Shown: positions 26,119 to 36,198 of the stretch, piece by piece
How the letters are laid out: each line of letters opens with the position of its first letter
Numbering within the stretch: the stretch's first letter is position 1
Assembly (NCBI RefSeq): GCF_000506985.1
Contig: NZ_KI650979.1
Location: forward strand, 1,674,710 to 1,738,709
Reading direction: 5' to 3'
Origin: Advenella kashmirensis W13003
GTDB lineage: Bacteria; Pseudomonadota; Gammaproteobacteria; Burkholderiales; Burkholderiaceae_B
Length of the DNA stretch: 64,000 nt
Notes under the pieces: generated by a model
Seen by the model: only the letters and a program-made list of their open reading frames with translations
What the model was told of the DNA's origin: nothing
Databases searched by the model: none
Position numbers and translations under genes: made by a program

Positions 26119-28149
26119 CTAAGCCGGGTCTTCAATCCGGATCAATTCGGCGCCGTCGGTCACTTGATCCCCCACTGCAAAAAATACTTCCTGCACCGTG
26201 CCGTCCGTCGGCGCGTGAATCGCATGCTCCATTTTCATGGCTTCCATGACCATCAGCGCATCGCCTTTTTTCACAGTGTCGCCGGGCTTGACCGACAGGG
26301 AAATGATTTTTCCGGGCATGGGGGCGGTCAGGTTGCCGCCATGGTCTGCGGCATCGTCGGCCGCATGGCGCAGCAGGTCAGGCAGGCCGAAAATGCGCGT
26401 GCCACCGGTTTCTCCTGAGCCGAACAGCCAGGCCTGTTCACCATCGCGCACGACCGTGCCGGTATAGTTGCGCCCATCCAGATTGACACAGACGTTCCAG
26501 CTGTCACCGTCCTGTTCTGCCGACCACGACAGCGGGTAGCTGCGTTCCCGATGAACCAGTTGCCATTGACCATCGATGCGCTCCAGGTGCAGCGCGTGTT
26601 CATTCTCGCCGTCCTGTAGCTGCAAGGTTTGCCGGTAGTGTCCGGCAAGGCGCCAGCCATCGGTGCTGTCCCACGGGTCTGGTGCATGACGGTGTGTGTT
26701 GTCCTTTTGCGTGGCCTGGCCCTGGGCGCTGATCCAGGTGGCCGCGACGCAGACCAGGGCGGGCAGGGGAGCCTCGGCGTGTTCCGGCAGCAGTTGCTCG
26801 CGGTTTTTCTCGATCAGCCCCGTGTCCAGGTCTGCCGTGGCGAAAGCGGTGTTCTCCATGAGGCGGCCCAGAAATGCCAGGTTGGTGCGCACGCCCACGA
26901 CCTGGGTTTGCGCCAGGGCCGTGTGCATGCGGGTAATGGCTTGCTCCCGGTTCTCTCCCCACACAATCAGCTTGGCGATCATGGGATCGTAATACGGCGA
27001 GATGCTGTCGCCCTGGCGCACACCGCCATCGACGCGAATCGTACCGTTGCTGAAGGCGACATGGTCCGGCAAACGCAGGTGGTTGAGCGTGCCGATCGAC
27101 GGCAGAAAGCCATTGTCAGGGTTCTCGGCATAAATACGTGCTTCAATGGCATGGCCCTGCATGGTCAGTTGATCCTGGGTCAGGGGCAGGGGCAGGCCAC
27201 AAGCGACCCGCAATTGCCACTCCACCAGATCCAGACCGGTAATCATTTCGGTGACCGGATGTTCCACCTGCAGGCGGGTGTTCATTTCCATAAAATAGAA
27301 GCGGCCATCGGGTTCGGCGATGAACTCGACGGTACCGGCGCCCACATAACCCACTGCCTTGGCGGCCGCCACGGCTGCATCGCCCATCTGCTTGCGGCGT
27401 TCCGGCGTCATGCCGGGGGCCGGAGCCTCTTCAATGACTTTCTGGTGACGGCGCTGAACCGAGCAGTCCCGCTCGAACAGATACACCGCGTTGCCCTGGG
27501 TATCGGCGAACACCTGAATTTCAATATGGCGCGGCTTGGTCAGGTAGCGTTCGACCAGAACCATGTCGTCGCCGAAACTGCTGATGGCTTCGCGCTTGCA
27601 GGAAGCCAGCGCGGCGGGAAATTCGTCGCTGCTGTTGACGACACGCATACCCTTGCCGCCACCGCCTGCGCTGGCTTTGATCAATACCGGATAGCCGATG
27701 CGGTCGGCTTCCTGGTGCAGCAGTGCAGGGTCCTGGTCCTTGCCATGGTAGCCGGGCACCAGTGGCACGCCCGCTTTTTCCATCAGCGATTTGGCGGAGG
27801 ATTTGCTGCCCATGGCAGCAATTGCAGAGACCGGTGGACCGATGAAGGTCACGCCGGCCTGCTCGCAGGCCTGGGCAAAATTTTCGTTTTCGGACAGAAA
27901 GCCGTATCCGGGATGAATGGCTTGCGCGCCGGTGGCGCGGGCCGCGTTCAGGATTACGTCGCCCAGCAGATAGCTGGCGCGCGGTTCGGCTCCGCCAATA
28001 TGGACAGATTCATCGCAGGCCTGTACATGGGCAGCATGGGCGTCGGCATCAGAATACACGGCGACGGTACGGATACCCATGCGGCGCGCGGTGGCGGCCA
28101 CGCGGCAGGCGATTTCTCCGCGATTGGCAATCAGAATAGTGTGAAACAT
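26119..28149 (-). CDS. mccA: Methylcrotonyl-CoA carboxylase, biotin-containing subunit
   Basis: The 676-residue protein has a biotin carboxylase domain (ILIANRGEIACRVAATARR; ATP loop KASAGGGGKGMRVV; FMEMNTRLQVEHPVTE) and a C-terminal biotin-carrier domain with VMEAMKMEH, in which the lysine is biotinylated. A middle BT-type linker joins them. With the beta subunit encoded 15 bases upstream it carboxylates 3-methylcrotonyl-CoA to 3-methylglutaconyl-CoA in leucine breakdown. GGAGA precedes the ATG. Related acetyl- or geranyl-CoA carboxylases are excluded mainly by context. Confidence 0.88.
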   Translation of the reverse strand: MFHTILIANRGEIACRVAATARRMGIRTVAVYSDADAHAAHVQACDESVHIGGAEPRASYLLGDVILNAARATGAQAIHPGYGFLSENENFAQACEQAGVTFIGPPVSAIAAMGSKSSAKSLMEKAGVPLVPGYHGKDQDPALLHQEADRIGYPVLIKASAGGGGKGMRVVNSSDEFPAALASCKREAISSFGDDMVLVERYLTKPRHIEIQVFADTQGNAVYLFERDCSVQRRHQKVIEEAPAPGMTPERRKQMGDAAVAAAKAVGYVGAGTVEFIAEPDGRFYFMEMNTRLQVEHPVTEMITGLDLVEWQLRVACGLPLPLTQDQLTMQGHAIEARIYAENPDNGFLPSIGTLNHLRLPDHVAFSNGTIRVDGGVRQGDSISPYYDPMIAKLIVWGENREQAITRMHTALAQTQVVGVRTNLAFLGRLMENTAFATADLDTGLIEKNREQLLPEHAEAPLPALVCVAATWISAQGQATQKDNTHRHAPDPWDSTDGWRLAGHYRQTLQLQDGENEHALHLERIDGQWQLVHRERSYPLSWSAEQDGDSWNVCVNLDGRNYTGTVVRDGEQAWLFGSGETGGTRIFGLPDLLRHAADDAADHGGNLTAPMPGKIISLSVKPGDTVKKGDALMVMEAMKMEHAIHAPTDGTVQEVFFAVGDQVTDGAELIRIEDPA

Positions 28150-28164
28150 GGTCTTTGTCTCCGG

Positions 28165-29772
28165 TCAGATACGGAACACGCCGAATCGGGTGTCTTCTAT
28201 CGGTGCATTCAGGGCAGCAGACAGGCTCAGCGCCAGCACGCGCCGGGTATCGGCCGGCTGGATGATGCCATCGTCCCACAGGCGCGCGGTGGCATAATAG
28301 GGGTGGCCTTCGCGCTCGTACTGCTCGCGGATGGGCGCCTTGAACTGGTCTTCTTCTTCGGCAGACCAATTGCCGCCCTTGCCCTCGATGGCATCGCGAC
28401 GGATGGTCGACAGCACACTGGCAGCCTGTTCGCCCCCCATGACGGAAATGCGGGCATTAGGCCACATGAAGAGCAGCCGCGGGTTGAAGGCGCGACCGCA
28501 CATGCCATAATTGCCGGCGCCGAACGAGCCGCCGATCAGGACGGTGATTTTTGGTACCGAAGCGGTAGAGACTGCGGTCACCATTTTCGCACCGTGGCGG
28601 GCGATGCCTTCGTTCTCGTATTTGCGTCCGACCATGAAACCGGTAATGTTCTGCAGAAAAACCAGCGGGATCTTGCGCTGGCAGCACAGTTCGATAAAGT
28701 GGGCGCCTTTTTGAGCGGCTTCGGAAAACAGGATGCCGTTGTTGGCGATGATGCCGACGGGCATGCCGTGCAGGTGGGCAAAGCCCGTCACCAGCGTGGT
28801 ACCAAAGCGCGCCTTGAATTCATCGAATTCCGACGCATCGACAATGCGGGCAATGACTTCACGCACATCGTAGGGCTTGCGGGTATCGGCCGGAATAATG
28901 CCGTTCAGTTCGGCAGGATCATAAAGCGGTTCGCGCACCGGCTGCAGTTTAAGGGGAATGTCTTTCCTGATGTTCAGTCGTGCAATGGTATCGCGCGCCA
29001 GTTGCAAGGCATGCAAATCACTGTTGGCCAGATGGTCGACCACGCCCGACAGGCGGGTATGAACGTCGCCGCCGCCCAGATCTTCGGCCGTGACCACTTC
29101 TCCTGTCGCTGCCTTGACCAGGGGCGGGCCGCCCAGGAAAATCGTGCCCTGATTCTTGACGATAATGGATTCATCGCTCATGGCCGGCACATACGCGCCC
29201 CCCGCCGTGCAGGAACCCATGACCACGGCGATTTGCGCAATGCCCATGGAAGACATCACGGCCTGGTTGTAGAAAATGCGTCCAAAGTGATCACGGTCGG
29301 GAAAGACCATGTCCTGACGAGGCAGGTTGGCACCGCCCGAGTCCACCAGATAAATGCAGGGCAGGCGATTTTGCTGGGCGATCTCCTGGGCCCGCAGGTG
29401 CTTTTTGACCGTCAGGGGGTAATAGGTACCACCCTTGACGGTCGCGTCATTGCAGACGATGACGCATTCAATGCCGTTGACCCGGCCGATGCCGGTGATG
29501 ACCCCGGCGCCCGGTGCCTCGCCGTCATACATGTCGTGAGCTGCCATGGGCGAGAGTTCCAGAAAGGCGGAACCCGGGTCCAGCAGGCGTTCGACACGAT
29601 CCCGCGGCAGCAGTTTGCCGCGCGCCACATGCTTGGCGCGTGCGCTTTCGCTGCCGCCGAGGGCGGTTTTTTCCAAATGCTGCTTCAGATCGTCAATCTG
29701 CTGCTGCATGACCTGGGCGTTTTCCAGGAACGTGGCGGAACGGACATTGATTTTAGAGGCGATAACGGGCAT
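28165..29772 (-). CDS. mccB: Methylcrotonyl-CoA carboxylase, carboxyltransferase subunit
   Basis: The start at 29772 gives 535 residues, the normal length for the family ([15 protein letters not shown]); the frame stays open further upstream but has no support. Motifs include [38 protein letters not shown] and [18 protein letters not shown], which bind acyl-CoA and carboxybiotin. It transfers the carboxyl group to 3-methylcrotonyl-CoA. It lies between the thiolase gene and mccA in the leucine operon. Confidence 0.9.
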   Translation of the reverse strand: MPVIASKINVRSATFLENAQVMQQQIDDLKQHLEKTALGGSESARAKHVARGKLLPRDRVERLLDPGSAFLELSPMAAHDMYDGEAPGAGVITGIGRVNGIECVIVCNDATVKGGTYYPLTVKKHLRAQEIAQQNRLPCIYLVDSGGANLPRQDMVFPDRDHFGRIFYNQAVMSSMGIAQIAVVMGSCTAGGAYVPAMSDESIIVKNQGTIFLGGPPLVKAATGEVVTAEDLGGGDVHTRLSGVVDHLANSDLHALQLARDTIARLNIRKDIPLKLQPVREPLYDPAELNGIIPADTRKPYDVREVIARIVDASEFDEFKARFGTTLVTGFAHLHGMPVGIIANNGILFSEAAQKGAHFIELCCQRKIPLVFLQNITGFMVGRKYENEGIARHGAKMVTAVSTASVPKITVLIGGSFGAGNYGMCGRAFNPRLLFMWPNARISVMGGEQAASVLSTIRRDAIEGKGGNWSAEEEDQFKAPIREQYEREGHPYYATARLWDDGIIQPADTRRVLALSLSAALNAPIEDTRFGVFRI

Positions 29773-29894
29773 AAAGCGTTTCCATGCAAGAAGCCGGCAG
29801 CCGCGCGCCAGGGGGCGCGAGCAGCGGGGGACAACGTATGGCACGAGCGCTCGTTACGACGGTTGAACGGCCGCCGATGCGAGCGCGCGCGGGA

Positions 29895-31076
29895 TCAGAT
29901 CATTTCAACTGCGAGCGCAACCGCTTCGCCGCCACCGATGCACAGCGAGGCGATGCCGCGTTTGCCTTTGGTCTTGCGCAACGCGCCCAGCAGTGTCGTC
30001 AGAATGCGGGCACCGGATGCGCCGATGGGGTGGCCCAGCGCGGTGGCACCGCCGTGGATATTGACTTTTGCGTGGTCAAGCTCAAGCTCTTTCATGGCCG
30101 CCATGGTAACGACCGCAAAGGCTTCGTTGATTTCGTAAAGATCCACTTCGTCCTTGTTCCACTGCAGTTTGTCCAGCAGTTTTTTGATGGCGCTGACGGG
30201 GGCGGTGGTAAACCATTCCGGCTCGTGTGAGTGCTGGGAATGGCCCACGATGCGGGCAATTGGCGTGGCGCCCAGTTTTTTGGCTGTGGATTCGCGCATG
30301 ATGACCAGGGCCGCGGCGCCGTCGGAAATGGAAGACGAATTGGCCGCGGTGACCGAGCCGTCTTTTTTGAACGCTGGCTTGAGTGCCGGGATTTTTTCGG
30401 GTTTGGCCTTGCCGGGGGATTCATCGGTATCGACCACGGTGTCGCCACTGCGACCCTTGACGGTCACCGGCGCGATTTCCCATTCGAAACTGCCATCGGC
30501 AATGGCAGCGTTGGCCCGTTTCAGGGACTCGATGGAAAAGGCGTCCTGTTCTTCACGGGTAAAGGTATATTTGTCGGCGCATTTTTCGGCGAAGACACCC
30601 ATGGCCGTGCCGCGCTCGTAGGCGTCTTCCAGGCCGTCCAGCGCCATGTGATCATAGACGGTGGAGTGACCGTAGCGATAGCCCTGGCGTCCCTTTAGCA
30701 ACAGGTAGGGCGCGTTGCTCATGCTTTCCTGGCCGCCGGCGACGACGACATCAGCACTGCCGGCCACCAGCAGGTCATGCGCGAGCATGGCGGCTTTCAG
30801 CCCTGAGCCGCAAACCTTATGAATGGTAGTGCAGGCAACGCCTTTGGGCAAACCACCGCCCAGCGCGGCCTGTCTTGCGGGTGCCTGGCCCTGTCCGGCC
30901 TGCAGCACGTTGCCCATAATGACTTCCTGAACGTCGTCGGCCTTGATGCCGGCGCGTTCAACCGCAGCGCGGATGGCGGTGGCGCCCAGTTCATGAGCAG
31001 CCAGTCCTGAAAGACTGCCCATCATGCCGCCCATGGGCGTGCGGGCAGCGGAAACAATAACGATAGGATCATTCAT
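29895..31076 (-). CDS. Acetyl-CoA acetyltransferase (thiolase)
   Basis: The 393-residue thiolase has the acyl-accepting cysteine at residue 89 (HKVCGSGLKA), GHPIGASG with the active-site histidine, and CIGGGE with the second cysteine near the end. AAAGGAG precedes the ATG. In this operon it should split acetoacetyl-CoA, the end product of leucine breakdown, into two acetyl-CoA. It could also work in the reverse direction, as PhaA does for polyhydroxybutyrate, but no pha genes are nearby. Confidence 0.9.
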   Translation of the reverse strand: MNDPIVIVSAARTPMGGMMGSLSGLAAHELGATAIRAAVERAGIKADDVQEVIMGNVLQAGQGQAPARQAALGGGLPKGVACTTIHKVCGSGLKAAMLAHDLLVAGSADVVVAGGQESMSNAPYLLLKGRQGYRYGHSTVYDHMALDGLEDAYERGTAMGVFAEKCADKYTFTREEQDAFSIESLKRANAAIADGSFEWEIAPVTVKGRSGDTVVDTDESPGKAKPEKIPALKPAFKKDGSVTAANSSSISDGAAALVIMRESTAKKLGATPIARIVGHSQHSHEPEWFTTAPVSAIKKLLDKLQWNKDEVDLYEINEAFAVVTMAAMKELELDHAKVNIHGGATALGHPIGASGARILTTLLGALRKTKGKRGIASLCIGGGEAVALAVEMI

Positions 31077-31087
31077 GTCGGACTCCT

Positions 31088-32938
31088 TTATTGGGTGATG
31101 TGCCGCGGCGTGCCTGGAGCGTGCAGGCAGCGCTGGGCTGGATAGGGGAAGATATCTTCGATTTTACCGGACGCGACCCGGTTCTGCCGGTTCTGCCACC
31201 ACTGATAATCGAGCAGGGTGGCATGATGTTTCATGAAGGCCTGGCGCACGCGGGGATCTCCCAGCAAAAAGCGCTCGAACTCTTCGGGGAAAACATCATT
31301 GGCATGTACTGCGTACCAGGGTTCATCGGACATTTCCGCTTCTTCGTTGGGCGCAGGCGGAATTCTGCGAAAAGCCATGTCGGTAATGGGCTGGATTTCA
31401 TCGTAATCATAGAACACGATGCGACCCAGTCGCGTCACGCCGAAGTTCTTGTACAGCATGTCTCCGGCAAATATATTGGCGGCGGCCAGTTCGGCAATGG
31501 CGTCTCCATAGCCCCTGACCGCTTCCTCGAGCGCCTGATCGCTGGCGCGATTCAGATAAATATTGAGTGGCGTCATGCGCCGTTCGATATACACATGGCG
31601 CAGAACGATCGAGTCGTCGGTTTCTTCGATCAGGCTGGGCACTTCGGTGCGCAGTTCCTGAAGCAGGGCGGCGGAAAAACGCTTCAGTGGCAGCGCGACC
31701 TGCGAATATTCCCAGGTGTCGGCCATGCGTCCGACCCGGTCATGCAGCTTGACCATCTGGTATTTCTGGCGCACCGTCGCGTGCACCATGCCATCCTTGC
31801 GGATTTTGTCGCGGATCAGCTTGAACACATAGGGATAGGAGCCCAGCGTGAAGACGGTCATGACCATGCCTTCGATGCCAGGCGCGATATCGAACGTGTC
31901 GGTCGAGTGTGTCAGGTGATGCAGAAAATCGCGGTAGAACAAGGTTTTGCCCTGCTTTTGCAGGCCGATGGCCGTGTACAGCTCCGCCTTGGGTTTGGCG
32001 GGCATCAGCGTATGCAAAAAGGACACGTAGGACGAGGGTGTTTCCATATCTACCAGAAAATACGCACGCGTAAAACTGAACAGCGTACTGATATCGGCGC
32101 GCGTATGCAGCAGCGCGTGCAGGCGGATTTCGTGCGCCGGCGTATGCAGCAGGGGGATGGAAAAGGGATACAGCTGGCCGTTATTGATGAAGCGGCCGAT
32201 GATATAGGCGCCCTTGTTACGGAAGAACAGGCTGCGCAGCACATGGATCTGGCAATCGGGGGCGATGCGCGAGCCGCCGGTCTTGGCGATTTCGCGCCGT
32301 AATATGCCGACGGCACGCCGTGCCAGCAGACGGGCATCCTCGGGCAAATCATGAAAAGGCAGCGCCAGGCCGAAATCGGCCACCATGTCGATGACGGTCG
32401 GAATAATGCCCTGGGTATGAGGGTAGTAGACGCGATAGGAACTGCCCTGCGCATCGATATAGTCTGTTGCGACCGCAGGACGCACGAACAGGAAGTCGTT
32501 ATGGAAGTAGTCGCGATGCATGATCCGGCTGCAGACCGAATTGAAGAACGTTTCGGCGCATTCCGGCTGGCTGTGTTCCATCAACAGCTGTGTGTAGGCC
32601 TGCTTGATATCCTGCCAATAGCGGCTTTGTTCTTCAGTAAAGGAGCCGCCCAGTTTCGGGTCCTTCATGGCCATGGCGGTTTTGTCCAGCAGCTTGGCGA
32701 TCTGGCGCGTGCATTCGCGCACCCGCGTATCGTAGTAGTCGATCCGCTCGCGGTTGACGCGCTGCATACCGTGCCAGTCATGCGATTCAAACAGAGATTT
32801 GGCGCGCTGGGCGACAAAGCGGAACAGCGAATAGTGACGGTTGAAGCCCGCCAGGATTTCAGCCGCCAGCGCAGCCGGCTCCGGCACTTGCGGATCCAGT
32901 TGATGGACTAGCTGGTGGTCTGCAGTGAGCGACTTCAT
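31088..32938 (-). CDS. aceK: Isocitrate dehydrogenase kinase/phosphatase
   Basis: The 616-residue protein matches AceK in length and sequence: an N-terminal regulatory part with HYSLFRFVAQRAKSLFESHD, DWHGMQRVNRERIDYYDTRV, and a C-terminal kinase-like domain with IFAGDMLYKNFGVTRLGRIV and FYDYDEIQPITDM. It switches isocitrate dehydrogenase on and off and so diverts carbon to the glyoxylate shunt. It lies 11 bases before the thiolase gene and 52 bases after ivd, inside the leucine operon and not beside aceA/aceB as in enterobacteria. Confidence 0.95.
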   Translation of the reverse strand: MKSLTADHQLVHQLDPQVPEPAALAAEILAGFNRHYSLFRFVAQRAKSLFESHDWHGMQRVNRERIDYYDTRVRECTRQIAKLLDKTAMAMKDPKLGGSFTEEQSRYWQDIKQAYTQLLMEHSQPECAETFFNSVCSRIMHRDYFHNDFLFVRPAVATDYIDAQGSSYRVYYPHTQGIIPTVIDMVADFGLALPFHDLPEDARLLARRAVGILRREIAKTGGSRIAPDCQIHVLRSLFFRNKGAYIIGRFINNGQLYPFSIPLLHTPAHEIRLHALLHTRADISTLFSFTRAYFLVDMETPSSYVSFLHTLMPAKPKAELYTAIGLQKQGKTLFYRDFLHHLTHSTDTFDIAPGIEGMVMTVFTLGSYPYVFKLIRDKIRKDGMVHATVRQKYQMVKLHDRVGRMADTWEYSQVALPLKRFSAALLQELRTEVPSLIEETDDSIVLRHVYIERRMTPLNIYLNRASDQALEEAVRGYGDAIAELAAANIFAGDMLYKNFGVTRLGRIVFYDYDEIQPITDMAFRRIPPAPNEEAEMSDEPWYAVHANDVFPEEFERFLLGDPRVRQAFMKHHATLLDYQWWQNRQNRVASGKIEDIFPYPAQRCLHAPGTPRHITQ

Positions 32939-32990
32939 GATTTACAGGCGGTGGGGCCGACAGGTTGGCGTGCGTGAACAAAACATAAGC

Positions 32991-34169
32991 CTAGCGGGTC
33001 TCGTTAAACAGTTCGCGGCCGATCAGCATGCGGCGGATTTCACTGGTGCCGGCGCCAATTTCGTATAGCTTGGCGTCGCGCCACAGGCGGCCGGTCGGAT
33101 ATTCGTTGATGTAGCCGTTGCCGCCCAGGATCTGAATACCTTCGCCTGCCATCCAGGTGGCTTTTTCCGCGCAATACAGAATGACGGCGGCGCAATCCTT
33201 GCGGACCTCACGTACGTGGCCTGCACCGAGCCTGTCCAGGTGTTTGCCTACGGTATAGCAAAAGGCGCGACTGGCCTGCAGGGTTGTATACAGATCGGCC
33301 ATTTTCCCCTGGATCAGTTGGAACTCACCGATAGACTGGCCAAACTGCTTGCGCTCGTGCACATACGGCACGGTGATGTCCATGACGGCCTGCATGATGC
33401 CCAGCGGGCCGCCGGCCAGCACGGCGCGTTCGTAATCGAGCCCGCTCATGAGTACTTTGACGCCACCGTTGAGCTGACCAAGAATGTTTTCTTCAGGTAC
33501 CTCGCAGTTTTCAAAGACCAGCTCGCCGGTATGGCTGCCGCGCATGCCCAGTTTGTCCAGCTTTTGCGCGACCGAAAAGCCCTTGAAGCCTTTTTCGATA
33601 ATGAACGCGGTGATGCCTTTTGCATTCGCCTGGGGATCGGTCTTGGCGTAGACCACCAGCGTGTCGGCATCCGGCCCATTGGTGATCCACATTTTGCTGC
33701 CGTTCAGGACATAATGGTCGCCTTTTTTCTCGGCACGCAGTTTCATGCTGACGACGTCGGAACCGGCGCCCGGTTCGCTCATGGCAAGCGCACCAACGTG
33801 CTCGCCGCTGATAAGTTTGGGCAGGTATTTTTTCTTTTGTGCTTCGGTGCCGTTGCGGTGCAACTGGTTGACGCATAGATTGGAATGGGCGCCATAGGAC
33901 AGGGCGACCGAGGCGCTGGCGCGCGAGAGCTCTTCCATCACAATCATGTGTGCCAGATAGCCCAGGTTGGCGCCGCCATATTCCTCACCCACAGTCATGC
34001 CCAGCACGCCCAGGTCGCCGAATTTTTTCCACAAATCCATGGGGAACTGGTCGTTTCTGTCCAGTTCGGCGGCGCGCGGGGCTATTTCAGCCCTGGCAAA
34101 ATCGGCCACGGCATCGCGCAGCATGTCCAGATCCTGGCCCAGATCAAAATTCAAACCGGGAATTGTCAT
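32991..34169 (-). CDS. ivd: Isovaleryl-CoA dehydrogenase
   Basis: The 392-residue acyl-CoA dehydrogenase has the catalytic glutamate at residue 247 in [13 protein letters not shown], the position used by isovaleryl-CoA and long-chain enzymes. FAD-binding segments are [20 protein letters not shown] and [13 protein letters not shown]. It oxidises isovaleryl-CoA to 3-methylcrotonyl-CoA, feeding the carboxylase encoded downstream. GGAGA precedes the ATG. It is the first gene of the operon, with two ACGT-rich sites upstream. Confidence 0.93.
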   Translation of the reverse strand: MTIPGLNFDLGQDLDMLRDAVADFARAEIAPRAAELDRNDQFPMDLWKKFGDLGVLGMTVGEEYGGANLGYLAHMIVMEELSRASASVALSYGAHSNLCVNQLHRNGTEAQKKKYLPKLISGEHVGALAMSEPGAGSDVVSMKLRAEKKGDHYVLNGSKMWITNGPDADTLVVYAKTDPQANAKGITAFIIEKGFKGFSVAQKLDKLGMRGSHTGELVFENCEVPEENILGQLNGGVKVLMSGLDYERAVLAGGPLGIMQAVMDITVPYVHERKQFGQSIGEFQLIQGKMADLYTTLQASRAFCYTVGKHLDRLGAGHVREVRKDCAAVILYCAEKATWMAGEGIQILGGNGYINEYPTGRLWRDAKLYEIGAGTSEIRRMLIGRELFNETR

Positions 34170-34223
34170 GAAAAATCTCCGTCGTCTTGTGAGCGATGAA
34201 TTCGAAAAGATTCATTACTGTGA

Positions 34224-34361
34224 GTTTACGTGAACCGGATCACCACTTGATGACGCAATGGGGCCAGCAAGGGTAATCGCCAGTGTGGAAATCCGTAGAC
34301 GAGCGTGGATAGCGCCTGTCTCTGGCCTGCCGAAAATATATCATTACGTTTACGTAAACGT
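34224..34361 (-). promoter_or_regulatory. Candidate LiuR sites upstream of ivd
   Basis: The 279-base gap between ivd and liuR contains a perfect 16-base palindrome, ACGTTTACGTAAACGT, at 34346-34361 and a related single site, GTTTACGTGAAC, at 34224-34235. Both share the TTTACGT core with the palindrome upstream of liuR. They are suited to bind the MerR-family regulator and control the leucine operon. No confident minus-10/minus-35 pair was assigned. Confidence 0.7.
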
Positions 34362-34448
34362 CAATATATCAATGCCTAGGATAAACCCGTAAGGCGAAGG
34401 GCGCCAGCACTCCCGGGCTGCAAGCTTGACATGGGTTCGGGTCAAATA

Positions 34449-34847
34449 CTACGCGCCTGTGGCCGGGTCGTGAATTTGACGCAGGAGCGCCAGGCAGTTT
34501 TTTTCCTGCTCGTCGATTTCGGACAGCGTCTGATCCAGATCCTGTTTTTGCTGCAGTAGCTGCTGCTTGTGGCGAGTAAGGATCGACAGATAGGTTTCCA
34601 GTTGCGGCTGGGTGCTGCCGGGACCCTCGTACATGCCGATAAGTGAACAGATTTCCGACAGTTGCAGCCCCAGCCGCTTGCCGCGCAGCGCCAGTTTCAG
34701 GCGGGTGCGGTCGCGATGGGTATAGATGCGCTTTTGTCCGTCCCGGAGGGGGTCGACAATGCGGTGGTCTTCGTAGAAGCGAAGCGTGCGCGGCGTGATA
34801 TTGAATTCTTCCGCGAGTTCGGAAATAGACCAGGTGCGTGGATTCAT
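34449..34847 (-). CDS. liuR: MerR-family regulator of leucine/isovalerate catabolism
   Basis: The protein has 132 residues. An N-terminal winged helix-turn-helix of MerR type (SISELAEEFNITPRTLRFYE, then RIYTHRDRTRLKL) is followed by a coiled-coil dimerisation helix near 85-125. There are no metal-binding cysteines apart from two scattered ones. Its place between the ivd operon and a divergent gene, with ACGT-rich palindromes on both sides, is typical of LiuR, which responds to branched-chain catabolic intermediates. The ATG has no clear ribosome-binding site. Confidence 0.83.
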   Translation of the reverse strand: MNPRTWSISELAEEFNITPRTLRFYEDHRIVDPLRDGQKRIYTHRDRTRLKLALRGKRLGLQLSEICSLIGMYEGPGSTQPQLETYLSILTRHKQQLLQQKQDLDQTLSEIDEQEKNCLALLRQIHDPATGA

Positions 34848-34887
34848 GAAATATATAAAGCAGGCCGACAGGGCGTTCTGACTTGCT

Positions 34888-34905
34888 GTTTACGTTAACG
34901 TAAAC
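34888..34905. promoter_or_regulatory. Perfect 18-bp palindrome between liuR and the metallo-hydrolase gene
   Basis: GTTTACGTTAACGTAAAC is a perfect palindrome located 40 bases before the liuR ATG and 45 bases before the divergent gene at 34951. It is the best match to a LiuR operator in the window and probably controls both genes. Confidence 0.75.
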
Positions 34906-34950
34906 TATGATCTATGAATTAAAAACAAATGTCAATGAGGAGTGGTACGC

Positions 34951-36015
34951 ATGAATGAACTTGAAGCAAGACTGAATTATCCCTTTGGTGATGTGTTGCC
35001 GGAACCGGCCCAAACGCAGGAAGTCGCCCCCGGTGTCAAGTGGATTCGTATGCCGCTGCCCTTTGCGCTGGATCATATTAATCTGTGGTTGCTCAAAGAC
35101 GAAATAGACGGACGGGAAGGCTGGACGGTGGTGGATACCGGCATTGCCAAGCCTGAGGTCAAAGCCCTGTGGGAGCGCGTATTTGAAGAGGCGCTGGACG
35201 GGTTGCCTGTCCTGCGCCTGATCGTGACGCATATGCACCCCGATCATACGGGTCTGGCTGCGTGGATGTGTGAACGCTGGCAGGTACCGCTATATATGAG
35301 CATGACCGATTTTTACGTCGCCTCACTCTGGTCCTCGCGTCCTGCGGGCGGGGCGGGCACCGGCGGTGAAGTCGCTGTTGCGCATTTTGCGCGCCATGGC
35401 CTGAATGATCCGCAAGCACAGGAACAGATCCGCGAGCGCGCCAATTATTATCCTTCGCTGGTCGATGGCATGCCGCGCCGCTTTTCGCGGATGCTGGGCG
35501 GCGAGCGCCTGCTGATTGGCGGCAGACAATGGGATCTGATTGCCGGTTATGGGCACGCGCCGGAACATATCAGTTTGTACTGTCCGGAAATCAAGGTACT
35601 GATTTCAGGCGATATGGTACTGCCGCGGATCTCCACCAACGTGAGCGTCTTTGATCATGAGCCGGATGCCGATCCCCTGAAACTGTACCTGCAATCGCTC
35701 GATAGCTATGAGCCCCTGGAGCAGGATACCCTTGTTTTGCCCTCGCATGGCAAACCGTTCAAGGGCTTGCACGAACGGCTTCGCCAGCAGCGGGATCATC
35801 ACGCTGAGCGCCTGGCTGAGGTGTTGCAATGGTGTGGAGAAAAGCCCATGTCCACAACCGATGTCGTGCCGCTGATGTTCAAGCGTAAACTTGATTTGCA
35901 TCAATTGACATTCGCCATGGGCGAAGCGCTGGCGCATTTGCAGATGCTTTACCACGAAGGCAAATTGACATGCAAGGAAGATGATAAGGGCGTGTTGCGG
36001 TATTCTGCTGCGTAA
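34951..36015 (+). CDS. MBL-fold metallo-hydrolase
   Basis: The 354-residue protein follows GAGGAG at 34937-34942. It has the metallo-beta-lactamase signature THMHPDHTG, with further metal ligands in AGYGHAPEHIS and ISGDMVLP, and SHGKPF near residue 268. A C-terminal helical domain of about 70 residues follows. Members include thioesterases, glyoxalases and quinoprotein-related hydrolases. Divergence from liuR and the shared palindrome suggest a role in branched-chain acyl-CoA metabolism, perhaps as a thioesterase. That is inference. Confidence 0.82.
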   Translation: MNELEARLNYPFGDVLPEPAQTQEVAPGVKWIRMPLPFALDHINLWLLKDEIDGREGWTVVDTGIAKPEVKALWERVFEEALDGLPVLRLIVTHMHPDHTGLAAWMCERWQVPLYMSMTDFYVASLWSSRPAGGAGTGGEVAVAHFARHGLNDPQAQEQIRERANYYPSLVDGMPRRFSRMLGGERLLIGGRQWDLIAGYGHAPEHISLYCPEIKVLISGDMVLPRISTNVSVFDHEPDADPLKLYLQSLDSYEPLEQDTLVLPSHGKPFKGLHERLRQQRDHHAERLAEVLQWCGEKPMSTTDVVPLMFKRKLDLHQLTFAMGEALAHLQMLYHEGKLTCKEDDKGVLRYSAA

Positions 36016-36036
36016 CTGATTACCTGACGGTTTTGT

Positions 36037-36068
36037 ATCCCGAGGTTTGACTTGTCGGTCTTCGGGAT
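36037..36068 (+). terminator. Stem-loop after the metallo-hydrolase gene
   Basis: ATCCCGA and TCGGGAT form a 7-bp stem around an 18-base loop, 22 bases after the stop. An AT-rich stretch (TAATGTTATATTT) follows but not a clean T-run. TTGACT at 36047-36052 within the loop is also a possible minus-35 box for the next gene. Confidence 0.35.
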
Positions 36069-36198
36069 TAATGTTATATTTAAAAGGTCATAAGTATGGT
36101 TTTTTCGCCTTTATCGTTTGTCTTTACCCTTTACGACAGGCACACCACTCGGATAGTCTCTGGGTGACAGGATCAGATTGGCACACACGGAGACCGAT

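Noticed and set aside
26629-30138. A 1169-codon open frame on the plus strand across the carboxylase genes
   Set aside because: It is antisense to mccA, mccB and part of the thiolase gene, whose motifs are unmistakable. The translated product has low-complexity His/Gly/Gln composition and no family motifs; long antisense frames are expected in GC-rich coding DNA.
31091-32302. A 403-codon plus-strand open frame opposite aceK
   Set aside because: Antisense shadow of a well-conserved gene; composition is atypical for a protein.
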